A stretch of DNA of 64,000 bases from JAEUJM01 sp044221555 (GTDB taxonomy: Bacteria; Actinomycetota; Acidimicrobiia; Acidimicrobiales; DATDAH01): assembly GCA_044221555.1 (NCBI GenBank), contig JBGAOY010000003.1, positions 248,001-312,000 on the forward strand, read 5' to 3'. Of the stretch, positions 1-8,071 are shown in pieces. Each line of letters opens with the position of its first letter. The first letter of the stretch is position 1. The notes beneath the pieces are model-generated. The model was given only the letters and a program-made list of their open reading frames with translations, ran no database searches and was not told the origin of the DNA. The position numbers and the translations under genes are program-made.

Positions 1-1
1 A

Positions 2-370
2 GACGCCGCCGACGTGGAGTGCCAGGAAGGCCGCCTGATCCCGCTCTACGTCAGCTACGACGACGGGGACGACGACGGTGACCAGCAGTTCGTCACGCTC
101 ATCGCCCCGGCGGGCGGCACCTACGCCGTGATGGTGCGGGGCGAGGACGGTGACGAGGGCACCTTCCGGCTCCGCGTCGACCGCGCCTCGACGGGTGCGC
201 AGGTCGACGACGAGTTCTACAGCGACGGCTACACGGATGTCTTCAGCGACAACCGCGCGTTCTTCTGCCCCGACGACTCGTTCTTCGGTGACGACCAACT
301 GAGCGACTTCTACGACGACGGCGCCTACGACTGCGGGAACTTCGGCGACTCGGGCGAGTTCGGCGACTGA
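2..370 (+). CDS. Secreted PPC-like domain protein, C-terminal fragment
   Basis: The reading frame is open to the left edge, so the 5' end lies outside the window and the first visible Met is internal. The visible 120 or so residues are very acidic. The middle (APAGGTYAVMVRGEDGDEGTFRLRVD) has the beta-sandwich pattern of bacterial pre-peptidase C-terminal (PPC) domains of exported proteins. The tail is rich in Asp, Gly, Tyr and Phe and holds two Cys. Function unknown; export is inferred from composition only. Confidence 0.6.
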   Translation, partial: DAADVECQEGRLIPLYVSYDDGDDDGDQQFVTLIAPAGGTYAVMVRGEDGDEGTFRLRVDRASTGAQVDDEFYSDGYTDVFSDNRAFFCPDDSFFGDDQLSDFYDDGAYDCGNFGDSGEFGD

Positions 371-427
371 CATCTCCGCCCCCGGGGTGTCGTCACCGGT
401 GCCCCGCCGGGGCCGCCACGCCGGGCG

Positions 428-1516
428 TCAGCCCTCGGGCTCCAGGGCGTCGTCGGCGCAGCGCTCGGGCGCGTTCACCACGTTGCAGCGGGTGAAGCCG
501 CCATCGGGGAACTCGACCGTGTAGCCGCTCGATCGCGCCGGCGGCTCCGTCGCCGGGAAGTCGGTGCTCACCCACTGCGCACCACTGGCGAAGGCGCGTC
601 GGCGGCCGACCGTGTCCCCGTTGACCGCTCCCAGCACGTCGCTGTCGGCCCTCGTCCGCACGATGTAGCCGGCGTCGATGAGTCGCCGGATCTTGTCCCG
701 GTCGACGACGGGGTCGTTCAGCTTGATGAAGGCGGCATCGGGCCGGCCACGGGCCGACGACGTGAACAGCACCCGGCCTTCGAGCGAGGGTCGGCCCTCG
801 GCGTAGAGGTCCCGGACGGCGTCCTCGTTGTCCATCGCGAACATCACCCGGCCGCGGGCCTCGGCGAGGGTGGGCCAGCCCTCGGGAACGGCCTCGGCGA
901 GGGTGGGCCGGTCGCCCCGCACGTCGTCGGGGGTGATCAGCGAGCCCTCGTCGAACACCGATCGGATCTCCTCGTCGATCTGGTCGATGCCGTGGGCGCC
1001 GAACTGCTCGGCGGTGGCCTTCACCTCGACGAGGATCCCGATCGGCACGTGGTCGGGGTGGGCGGTGGACCAGTCGCGGACCTCGGTGAGGCAATCGGTG
1101 AAGAGGTCGCACACCGAGATGGGGTCGAAGCCGGGGAAGTGCAACACGTGCAGCGCGCCGTCGTCCTGCAGCCACACGTCGAGCTCGAGTGAGCGCAGAC
1201 CACCGTCGAGCTGCTCGGCGAGCGGCTGATGGGTGTAGTCGAGCGCCACCGCGAGTGGTGAGACGTCCTTGATCTGGTCGTAGTTGGACACGTGGTAGCT
1301 GTTGTGCGAGCCGATCACCTGGATCTGGTTCAGCGCCATGGCCTCGTCGAGCGGGATGGTGGACGTCGTGGTGGTGGCCGCGGTCTCCTCGCTGCTGGAG
1401 CACGAGGCGGCCAGGACCGCGACGACGGCGACGAGACCCAGCCCCACGAGGAGGGTGATCGGGCGATGGCGGCGCGGGCGACGGTTCACGCCGCCCATTG
1501 TTGTCCGTGCGTTCAC
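428..1516 (-). CDS. Lipoprotein with PI-PLC-like phosphodiesterase domain
   Basis: A 362-residue protein with an Arg-rich N-terminus, one hydrophobic helix and a lipobox (VLAASC) near residue 39, so probably a membrane-anchored lipoprotein. After a Thr/Ser linker comes a TIM-barrel-like domain. GSHNSYH, the SLELDVW stretch and a later ILVEVKA resemble the Ca2+-dependent phosphatidylinositol-specific phospholipase C-like family (PI-PLC-C1), with His and acidic metal ligands. The true substrate cannot be read from sequence. It is divergent from the MaoC gene across a 73-bp gap. The family call is fairly safe. Confidence 0.8.
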   Translation of the reverse strand: MNARTTMGGVNRRPRRHRPITLLVGLGLVAVVAVLAASCSSSEETAATTTTSTIPLDEAMALNQIQVIGSHNSYHVSNYDQIKDVSPLAVALDYTHQPLAEQLDGGLRSLELDVWLQDDGALHVLHFPGFDPISVCDLFTDCLTEVRDWSTAHPDHVPIGILVEVKATAEQFGAHGIDQIDEEIRSVFDEGSLITPDDVRGDRPTLAEAVPEGWPTLAEARGRVMFAMDNEDAVRDLYAEGRPSLEGRVLFTSSARGRPDAAFIKLNDPVVDRDKIRRLIDAGYIVRTRADSDVLGAVNGDTVGRRRAFASGAQWVSTDFPATEPPARSSGYTVEFPDGGFTRCNVVNAPERCADDALEPEG

Positions 1517-1589
1517 CGGGTGTTCCTCGGCCCGGGCGTGGGTGGACCCGGTGGACGGCCCCGAGGCGGTCTGCTTCTACAGTGGCCGC

Positions 1590-2045
1590 GTGCCCACCGT
1601 CTTCACCGCTCCCGACCAGTTGCTCGACGCGGTCGGCCGCGACCTCGGGTCGAGCGACTGGGTCGTGGTCAGCCAGGAGCGGGTCGACCAGTTCAGCGAG
1701 GCCACCCGCACCTGGCAGTGGATCCACGAGCCCGGGCCGCGGGCCGACGCCGGCCCGTTCGGCGGCCCGATCTCGCACGGGTACCTCACGCTGTCGATGG
1801 TGAACGAGATGCTCCCCCAGATCCTCGAGGTGCGGGGCGCGTCGATGGGCGTGAACTACGGCACCGGGCGGGTGCGGTTCCCCACGCCGGTGCCCGTCGG
1901 GTCACGGATCCGGGGCCATGGTCGGTTGACCGCCGCCGATCCCGTGGCCGGCGGGGTGCAGGCCACCGTCGAGGTGGTCGTGGAGGTCGAGGGCGACGAG
2001 AAGCCCGCGTGTGTGGTCGAGACGCTCAGCCGGTTCTTGGTGTGA
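1590..2045 (+). CDS. MaoC-like (R)-specific enoyl hydratase family protein
   Basis: I start this gene at GTG 1590, giving 151 residues, the normal length of a single hot-dog MaoC/NodN protein; a longer upstream reading only adds low-complexity sequence from the divergent promoter. Motifs typical of MaoC are visible: FSEATRTWQWIH, the FGGPISHGYLTLSM active-site segment with Asp/His positions, and NYGTGRVRFPTPVPVGS near the C-terminus. Family members hydrate or dehydrate acyl-CoA thioesters. The NUDIX and SDR genes follow closely on the same strand and may form one transcription unit. Confidence 0.88.
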   Translation: MPTVFTAPDQLLDAVGRDLGSSDWVVVSQERVDQFSEATRTWQWIHEPGPRADAGPFGGPISHGYLTLSMVNEMLPQILEVRGASMGVNYGTGRVRFPTPVPVGSRIRGHGRLTAADPVAGGVQATVEVVVEVEGDEKPACVVETLSRFLV

Positions 2046-2058
2046 GCGGGGCCGTTCG

Positions 2059-2808
2059 ATGACGCTCACCTTCCAACGAGACGGTGCGGTGCCCGACGCG
2101 GTGCCCGCCGCCACGGTCATCCTGCTCCGCGACGGCGAGGCGGGCCTGGAGACCCTGATGCTGCGGCGCAACTCGAAGCTGGCGTTCGCGGGCGGCCACT
2201 GGGTGTTCCCGGGGGGGCGGGTGGACGACGGCGACGTCGAGCCCGGCCCCGACGGCGGGGCGCCCGACGACGCTCGGCTGGGGATGGCCGCGGCCCGCCG
2301 CGCCGCCGTGCGCGAGGCCGCCGAGGAGGCCGGCCTGGTGGTCGACGCCGACTCGCTGGTGCCGTTCTCGCACTGGACCCCGCCGGCGGTGGCCATCAAG
2401 CGGTTCGCCACCTGGTTCTTCCTGGCGCCGGCGCCGACCGGTGACGTCACCGTGGACGGGGGCGAGATCCACGAGCACCTGTGGGCCCGCCCTGCCGACG
2501 CCCTGCGCATGCGAGACGAGGGCGAGATCGAGCTCAGCCCGCCCACCTGGCGCACCCTCGAGCGGCTGGCCCGGTCGGCAACCGTCGCCGAGGCGCTCGA
2601 CGACGCGGCCACGGGCCCGGTCGAGCACTTCGTCACCCGGATCGCCCTGGTGGACGGTGGCGCCGTGGCCCTGTGGCACGGCGACGCCGGCTACGAGTCG
2701 GGCGACCCCGATCGGCCCGGTCCCCGGCATCGGCTGTTCATGGTGCCTGGCCCCTGGCGCTACGAACGCGACACCGACCCCGAGCCCGAACCCGAGGAGA
2801 CGACATGA
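2059..2808 (+). CDS. NUDIX hydrolase
   Basis: A 249-residue NUDIX protein starting at ATG 2059, 13 nt after the MaoC stop. VFPGGRVDDGD followed by AVREAAEEAGL forms the NUDIX box with its metal-binding REAAEE core, but the box carries an insertion of about 20 residues between the Gly loop and the helix. This variant is common in actinobacterial CoA-pyrophosphatase-like NUDIX proteins. The substrate is probably a nucleoside diphosphate derivative, possibly an acyl-CoA given the lipid-related neighbours. The stop overlaps the next start (ATGA), showing translational coupling to the SDR gene. Confidence 0.88.
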   Translation: MTLTFQRDGAVPDAVPAATVILLRDGEAGLETLMLRRNSKLAFAGGHWVFPGGRVDDGDVEPGPDGGAPDDARLGMAAARRAAVREAAEEAGLVVDADSLVPFSHWTPPAVAIKRFATWFFLAPAPTGDVTVDGGEIHEHLWARPADALRMRDEGEIELSPPTWRTLERLARSATVAEALDDAATGPVEHFVTRIALVDGGAVALWHGDAGYESGDPDRPGPRHRLFMVPGPWRYERDTDPEPEPEETT

Positions 2809-3683
2809 CCAGCGAGGCCACGGAGCAGAGCGGAGCAGCGGGGACCGGCGAACCGGGTCTCCCAGGGGCGCCGACGACGGGAGCTCGCGGTGGTGGGGTG
2901 CTCGACCGGTTCCTGGTCACCGATCGGGTGGCCATCGTCACCGGTGCCGGTCGCGGCATCGGTGCCGCCATCGCCCGCGCCTATGCCGAGGCGGGCGGCG
3001 ACGTCGTCCTCTCGGCTCGCACCGAGGAGCAGTTGCACGAGGTGGCCGCCGACATCGAGGCGCTGGGCCGCCGCGCGGTGCTCGTACCGGCCGACCTCAA
3101 CGACACCGCCAACCTCGGGCTACTGGTCGAGCGGGCGGTGGCGGAGTTCGGCCGGGTCGACACGGTCGTGAACAACGTGGGGGGCACGCCGCCCCGCCCG
3201 TTCCTCGACACCTCCGAGGGCTTCTTCGAACGGGCGATCCACTTCAACGTCACCACGGCCTTCGCGCTCACCAAGGCGGCCACGCCCCACCTGCTCGAGA
3301 GCGACGGGGCCAGCGTGGTGAACATCTCGTCGATGATGGGCCGCCGGGCCGATCGGGGGTTCGTCGCCTACGGCACGGCCAAGGGCGCCTTGGCCCACCT
3401 CACCCGCCTGCTGGCGTGCGACCTCGCCCCCAAGGTGCGGGTGAACGCCATCGCGGTCGGCTCGGTGGCCACCTCGGCGCTCCAGACCGTGCTCGAGAAC
3501 GAGGAGCTCGAGCGGGAGATGGTGGACAACACGCCGCTGCGCCGCCTCGGCGATCCGGTCGACATCGCCCTCGGAGCGCTGTGGCTGGCGTCGCCCGCCG
3601 GCAGCTTCGTCACCGGCAAGGTGGTGGAGATCGACGGCGGCCTCGAGGCGCCCAACCTGGCGCTGGGCCTGCCCGACCTCTGA
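2805..3683 (+). CDS. SDR-family oxidoreductase
   Basis: A classical short-chain dehydrogenase of 292 residues, starting at the ATG that overlaps the NUDIX stop. After a 40-residue disordered leader it shows the cofactor loop TGAGRGIGAAIA, the NNVGG motif, the catalytic Ser in NISSMM and the YGTAK Tyr-Lys pair, then the C-terminal SFVTGKVVEIDGG typical of FabG-like SDRs. It should reduce or oxidise a carbonyl/alcohol with NAD(P). With MaoC upstream, a role in acyl-chain metabolism is plausible but not proven. Confidence 0.9.
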   Translation: MTSEATEQSGAAGTGEPGLPGAPTTGARGGGVLDRFLVTDRVAIVTGAGRGIGAAIARAYAEAGGDVVLSARTEEQLHEVAADIEALGRRAVLVPADLNDTANLGLLVERAVAEFGRVDTVVNNVGGTPPRPFLDTSEGFFERAIHFNVTTAFALTKAATPHLLESDGASVVNISSMMGRRADRGFVAYGTAKGALAHLTRLLACDLAPKVRVNAIAVGSVATSALQTVLENEELEREMVDNTPLRRLGDPVDIALGALWLASPAGSFVTGKVVEIDGGLEAPNLALGLPDL

Positions 3684-3718
3684 GCCGGGGGTGGGGCCGC
3701 CCCCGCGTCGGCCGGTGC

Positions 3719-4663
3719 TCAGAAGGTGGTGGGCGGCACCGCCGGTTGTGGCGGTGGTGGTGCTGATGATGATGGTGGCCGTGGTTGATGTGGCGGGATG
3801 GTGGCCGACAGCGGGTCGGCATGCGGCGCGCCGTGGAGCGCGGCGGGCGGAGCGACCGTCGGGGGCAGCGGTGGCGGGGCCGGCAGTTCGGACGCCACCG
3901 ACGGCGGCACGACGTCGATCGGGGGCTCCACCCGCGACCAGGGGTCGACCGGCGGCGCCGGCGGCGGGGGAGGCGTGGACCCGAGGGGTGGCCGGTTGCG
4001 GCGCACCGAGATCGCCCCGCTGATGGCCTGTTCGATGTCGGTGGGCACCCCCACCTCGTCCAGGCCCGTCATGACCTCGTGCAGGTTGAACGAGGTGCTG
4101 AACAACGCCACGTTGCCGTCGGTGCGGTGCACGACGATGCCCGGATCGGTGGTGCGCTCGTTGCCGGGCACGAGGATGAGCCGGTTCACGGACTTCCAGA
4201 GCAGCACCGCCAGTGGCTCGCGCTGGACGCCCAGGTCCACCACCGCGAGGCCGCGCTGGTCGATGAGCAGACGACGTCGGCCGAGGGGGGCGGCGGGCTC
4301 CCAGGCCCCGAAGGCCTGACCCGAGCGTGAGGCCCAGCGGGTGTTCTCGTCGGTGCGCCGTGCTCGCCGGGCGGTGACCCGCAGCCAGATGACCACCCCT
4401 GCGGCGAAGACGAGCGAGGCGACGGCAGGGGTGAGGTTCACGATGCCGGCGCTCACCACGGTGGCGGCCACGACGATGCCGCCACTCAGCAACAGGGTGG
4501 GCGAGGTCGACGGCTTCTCGGGGTGGGCACCGAAGGTGGTGAGCGCCTGGCGCACCGGGGTCGCGCCACCGACCCCCGGGTCGACGATGTCGACGACCAC
4601 GTGCGAGGCCGGGCCGCGCAACGAGTGGATCATCCCCGCCGTGCTCTGCTGCGGTGCGGTCAT
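3719..4663 (-). CDS. Membrane protein with long proline-rich C-terminal tail
   Basis: The start is placed at the ATG at 4663 because an AAGGAAGG ribosome site lies just upstream; a start 18 nt earlier has none. Residues 40-95 carry two hydrophobic segments, so both ends are probably cytoplasmic. A region of about 130 residues follows (RRRLLIDQRGLAVVDLGVQ...) that may be a small folded domain. The last 90 residues are almost pure Pro/Ala with HxxP motifs. I do not recognise the family. It is convergent with the SDR gene. Confidence 0.7.
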   Translation of the reverse strand: MTAPQQSTAGMIHSLRGPASHVVVDIVDPGVGGATPVRQALTTFGAHPEKPSTSPTLLLSGGIVVAATVVSAGIVNLTPAVASLVFAAGVVIWLRVTARRARRTDENTRWASRSGQAFGAWEPAAPLGRRRLLIDQRGLAVVDLGVQREPLAVLLWKSVNRLILVPGNERTTDPGIVVHRTDGNVALFSTSFNLHEVMTGLDEVGVPTDIEQAISGAISVRRNRPPLGSTPPPPPAPPVDPWSRVEPPIDVVPPSVASELPAPPPLPPTVAPPAALHGAPHADPLSATIPPHQPRPPSSSAPPPPQPAVPPTTF

Positions 4664-4746
4664 CGCCCTTCCTTTTCCCACCCAGCGTCGGTGCGCTGCT
4701 CGTCACGTGCCTGACCCATCGGCCGTCCAGCGGCCGACCTGAGCGT

Positions 4747-5430
4747 TCAGGACGGCTGCAGGAGCAGGGCGCCCACCCCCACGAGGCACGCCGCGGCCGC
4801 CGCCACGAAGCCGGCGGCGACCACCACGCGGGGCAGCACCCGGGTGAGCTGAGCCACCCGTTCGGCGTCATCGAGCACCCGCCCGGAGGTGCGCGCGCCC
4901 CGGGTGAGGTGCCAGGCCGACCGCAACCCGCCCAGCGCGAACAGCCAGGCCAGCGCGATCGCCGCCGACCGGGTGACCGCGTCGCCCGCCTCGGTGGCCA
5001 CCAGCCAGAGTGCCACCGCGGTGACCGCGAACACCACGATCCCCCAGAGGTTGCGCACCCACAGCACCAGGGACGCGGCCACGAGCACCGCGGCGAGCAG
5101 CAGGAACAGGCGGTGGTCCTCCGTGGACACGGCGAAGGCGGCGCCCAGGCCCACCACCGCCGGCGCCGGATAGCCGGCGAGGGTGAACACGGTGAGTCGG
5201 ACCCGCGGGAACCGACCGCCCATGAGCGTGAGGGTCTCGCCCGATGCGTCGAGGGAGATGGACACCCGCTGCACCCGGCCACCCACGAGCAGGCCCACCA
5301 CCGCGTGGCCGAGCTCGTGCACCAGCGTGACCACCTGGGCCAGTGCCCGGCCCGTCACCTCCGCCAGCAACAGGGCCAGCACCACCACGCCGATCAGCGC
5401 GGCGAACGCGGGGCTGGTGGTGGTGAGCAC
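4747..5430 (-). CDS. M50B-like membrane metallopeptidase
   Basis: I use GTG 5430, giving 227 residues that begin directly with a transmembrane segment; the longer open frame upstream is low-complexity. The HELGH motif (LVHELGHAVVGLLVGG) sits in the second hydrophobic stretch, and five to six membrane segments follow. This is the layout of the M50B-like peptidases (PF13398), a compact intramembrane zinc protease group. No PDZ domain or clear NPDG motif is seen, so activity is likely but not certain. Confidence 0.8.
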   Translation of the reverse strand: MLTTTSPAFAALIGVVVLALLLAEVTGRALAQVVTLVHELGHAVVGLLVGGRVQRVSISLDASGETLTLMGGRFPRVRLTVFTLAGYPAPAVVGLGAAFAVSTEDHRLFLLLAAVLVAASLVLWVRNLWGIVVFAVTAVALWLVATEAGDAVTRSAAIALAWLFALGGLRSAWHLTRGARTSGRVLDDAERVAQLTRVLPRVVVAAGFVAAAAACLVGVGALLLQPS

Positions 5431-5467
5431 GGGCTCGGGTCTACCAGCCCTCCCCGGTGGGAGGCGG

Positions 5468-6367
5468 TCAGCGGAGGCGGGTGGCCCGCTCGGGGTCGGG
5501 CGGCCCGGCGGCCTCGGGATGCAGGATCGACGCCAGCAGCTCGGCACCGTCGACCACCCTCGGCCCGGGGCGGGAGAAGTAGGCGTCGGCGTCCACTGCC
5601 CACACCTGGGCCGCCCCGGCCAGCGCCGGGTGCTCGAGCAGGTCGCGGGCGGCGTCCACCGCCCGGTCGAGGTGGTAGCCGCAGGGCATGAACACGACCA
5701 CCTCAGGGGCGGCGGCGGCGATGTCGTCCCACCCGAGCTCCTTCGACCGGCTGGCGGGGGGTGCCAGCAACGACTCGCCACCGGCCACGCCGATCATGTC
5801 GGGCACCCAGTGGCCCGCGCTGAACGGAGGGTCGCCCCACTCGAGGGCCAGCACCCGCGGGCGGGGTCGAGGCAGGCGGGCCACTGCGTCGTGGACGTCC
5901 TCCACCCGGTCGTGCAGCCGGGCCATGAGCTCGTTGGCCGCGTCGTCGGTGCCCGTGGCCGCTCCCACCTGCCCGATGCCGTCGATCACGTCGTCGAGCG
6001 TGACCGGGTCGAGCGACACGACCTGCGCACTGCAGCCCAGGTCGGCCAGTGCGTCGGTGACCGCGCCCGACGGCACCGCGCAGACCTCGCACAGGTCCTG
6101 AGCGAGGATCAGGTCGGGCTGGATGGCGCGGATCCGATCGCGGTCCAGGGTGTAGATGGGCTCGCCCTCGGCCAGCCGTGCGCGCACGGCGGCATCGATC
6201 GCAGCGGACGAGTCGAGGTCGGCGGGCAGGGCGGTGCCCGACACCACCGTCTTCTCCCTGGCCTCGAGCGGGAAGTCGCACTCGAAGCTGACGCCTTCGA
6301 GCGAGTCGCCGAGGCCGAGGGCGAAGACGATCTCGGTGGCCGAGGGCAGGAGCGACACGATCTTCAT
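5468..6367 (-). CDS. BtuF-like cobalamin/siderophore-binding protein
   Basis: A 299-residue protein starting MKIVSLLPSATEIVFALG, the standard opening of class III periplasmic binding domains of the BtuF/FecB type. Later motifs QPDLILAQDLCEVCAV and PEVVVFMPCGYHLDRAV fit BtuF-like proteins. There is no signal peptide and no adjacent ABC permease or ATPase, which is common in this cytoplasmic-looking subgroup. Vitamin B12 or a corrinoid is the likely ligand. A link to the CbtA/riboswitch locus near 55.8 kb is only thematic. Confidence 0.82.
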   Translation of the reverse strand: MKIVSLLPSATEIVFALGLGDSLEGVSFECDFPLEAREKTVVSGTALPADLDSSAAIDAAVRARLAEGEPIYTLDRDRIRAIQPDLILAQDLCEVCAVPSGAVTDALADLGCSAQVVSLDPVTLDDVIDGIGQVGAATGTDDAANELMARLHDRVEDVHDAVARLPRPRPRVLALEWGDPPFSAGHWVPDMIGVAGGESLLAPPASRSKELGWDDIAAAAPEVVVFMPCGYHLDRAVDAARDLLEHPALAGAAQVWAVDADAYFSRPGPRVVDGAELLASILHPEAAGPPDPERATRLR

Positions 6368-6454
6368 GGGCCCGATGGTACGGGGACGGGGATCGCGGCG
6401 GCCGCAGTCACGACTGGCTAGCGTGCGGCCCAATCCGAACCAAGGAGCGCTCCC

Positions 6455-6721
6455 ATGTCCTACACACCCCCTCCCGGCCCTCCCGCAGGTGCCGTGCCCA
6501 ACAACCAGATGGCGGTCGGCTCGATCATCGCCAGCTGCATCGGCCTGCTGTGCGGCATCGGCTCGATCATCGGCATCGTGCTCGGCTTCGTGGCCAAGAA
6601 CCAGATCAAGGCATCGGGTGGCACCCAGGGCGGCGACGGCCTGGCCACCGCCGGCATCATCGTCGGGTTCGTGGGCATCCTGCTCGGCATCGTCTGGCGG
6701 ATCGTGCTCTTCAGCAACTGA
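6455..6721 (+). CDS. Small DUF4190 membrane protein
   Basis: An 88-residue protein with a Pro-rich N-terminus followed by two membrane helices (residues about 18-45 and 60-85) separated by a short polar loop, KNQIKASGGTQGGDGLATAG. This loop and the helix spacing are the hallmark of the DUF4190 family. A GGAG site precedes the ATG. Function unknown; it is the minimal version of the domain also found in the larger gene at 29,121-30,257. Confidence 0.82.
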   Translation: MSYTPPPGPPAGAVPNNQMAVGSIIASCIGLLCGIGSIIGIVLGFVAKNQIKASGGTQGGDGLATAGIIVGFVGILLGIVWRIVLFSN

Positions 6722-6876
6722 CACCGCAGCAACGGACATCGCGACGTCGGCGTCGCGCCTGGGCGGTCGGCAGCGGCCGGGCCAGGCGCGCGCCCACGCC
6801 GGGAGGGCGCGACCGATGACGACTAGGGACCTTGGTCCCTGTCCACCCGCGGATACCCCGTGGTACGACCTCGGAC

Positions 6877-7404
6877 GTGAGCGACACCGAGCTGCAGAAG
6901 ACCGCACCCGAGGCCGCCGACGACGGCACCTCCGAGATGAGGTTCGGGGCGGGTGAGACGGCCTGGCTGGCTGTCGTGACCGTGCTGGCCGTGCTCGGGG
7001 TGGCCCTCGGCGTCATCGCGGTGATCATGGCCGGAGGCGACGACGGTGGGGGCACCTCGGCGCCCGCCGCCGGGGGAGGGTCAGGAGGCACGTCGGCCAG
7101 CGTCGGTGCCGCCGAGTTCGCGTTCGACCCCGCCGACGTCTCGCTGACCGCCGGCGCGGAGGCCACCGTCGAGCTCACCAACAACGGGGCGGTCCAGCAC
7201 AACTGGACCGTGCTCAAGGCCGGCGAGGAGATCGCCGCCGAGTCCGAGTTCGACGAGTCGATGGTGCTCGCGGCGGTGGACAACACCGCGCCGGGCGAGT
7301 CCAACTCCGTGAGCCTGACCCTCGAGCCTGGTGACTATCAGGTGATCTGCACCATCCCCGGTCACTTCGACGCCGGGATGACCGGCACGGTCTCGGCCGG
7401 CTGA
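6877..7404 (+). CDS. Membrane-anchored cupredoxin, likely donor to ba3 oxidase
   Basis: From GTG 6877 the protein is 175 residues: an N-terminal cytoplasmic stretch, one membrane helix (about 25-50), a Gly/Ser linker, then a plastocyanin-like domain. The blue-copper pattern is visible: a His in AVQHNWTV, then Cys in YQVICTIPGHFDAGM with downstream His and Met. These are the four type I copper ligands. It directly precedes the oxidase genes, so an electron-donor role is inferred. Confidence 0.85.
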   Translation: MSDTELQKTAPEAADDGTSEMRFGAGETAWLAVVTVLAVLGVALGVIAVIMAGGDDGGGTSAPAAGGGSGGTSASVGAAEFAFDPADVSLTAGAEATVELTNNGAVQHNWTVLKAGEEIAAESEFDESMVLAAVDNTAPGESNSVSLTLEPGDYQVICTIPGHFDAGMTGTVSAG

Positions 7405-7430
7405 TCGCCATCCCACGAGCGAGGAGCGAC

Positions 7431-7589
7431 ATGAGCGACGACACCGACTCGGACGGCGCCCCCGAGGGCGCCCACGACGCCGACCCCGAAGGTCACCCCA
7501 AGGGCACCCTCGTGTTGAGCGCGCTGTTCATCGTGCTGATGGCGGGCACGTGGCTGTTCGCCTACTTCACGATGATCGCCCGGAGCTGA
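7431..7589 (+). CDS. Single-helix subunit IIa-like protein of ba3 oxidase
   Basis: A 52-residue protein with an acidic N-terminal half and one C-terminal membrane helix (LVLSALFIVLMAGTWLFAYFTMI). A GAGGAG ribosome site precedes the ATG and the coxB start follows after 4 nt. Size, topology and place match the small subunit IIa of ba3-type cytochrome oxidases, which completes the membrane fold of subunit II. The sequence alone cannot prove this, but the operon position makes it the best reading. Confidence 0.75.
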   Translation: MSDDTDSDGAPEGAHDADPEGHPKGTLVLSALFIVLMAGTWLFAYFTMIARS

Positions 7590-7593
7590 GCCG

Positions 7594-8061
7594 ATGCACA
7601 TCGAACGCTACGAACGCTGGTTCATGTACGCCACGGCCGTGGTCCTGCTCGGCGCGGTGGCCGGCCTGATCATCTCGGTCGTGGGGCACCACGCAGCCCT
7701 GCCCCAACCGGCCGGGCGGGTGAAGCCGGCCGAGATCGACACCACCTCGCCGTTCGACCACCCCGGCTACACCGACAACGGCGACGGCACGGGCGACCTC
7801 GTGCTGGTGGCCCAGGCCTGGCAGTGGACGCCGAACGAGGTGACGGTCGCCGCCGGCACCGAGGTGACCATCCAGGCGGTGTCACGAGACGTCATCCACG
7901 GGATCCGCATCCCTGACACCAACGCCAACGTGATGGTCATCCCCGGGCAGGTGTCGAAGATCAAGGTGAATTTCGACGAGCCGGGCATCTACTCGTTGGT
8001 GTGCCACGAGTACTGCGGCCTCGGCCACCAGACCATGTACATGACCATCAACGTCGAGTGA
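7594..8061 (+). CDS. Cytochrome c oxidase subunit II, ba3 type
   Basis: A 155-residue subunit II with one N-terminal membrane helix (about residues 11-33) and a periplasmic cupredoxin domain. The CuA site is explicit: CHEYCGLGHQTM near the C-terminus gives two Cys, His and Met, and the IHGIRIP segment supplies the other His. Short length and a single helix are typical of ba3-type enzymes rather than aa3. It accepts electrons from a cupredoxin or cytochrome c and passes them to subunit I. Confidence 0.92.
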   Translation: MHIERYERWFMYATAVVLLGAVAGLIISVVGHHAALPQPAGRVKPAEIDTTSPFDHPGYTDNGDGTGDLVLVAQAWQWTPNEVTVAAGTEVTIQAVSRDVIHGIRIPDTNANVMVIPGQVSKIKVNFDEPGIYSLVCHEYCGLGHQTMYMTINVE

Positions 8062-8071
8062 GCGAGCGGAG

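Noticed and set aside
3120..5282. A 720-codon minus-strand open frame across the SDR gene, the Pro-rich protein and the M50 gene
   Set aside because: It crosses three genes with proven motifs in other frames and encodes low-complexity Arg/Pro/Ser sequence.
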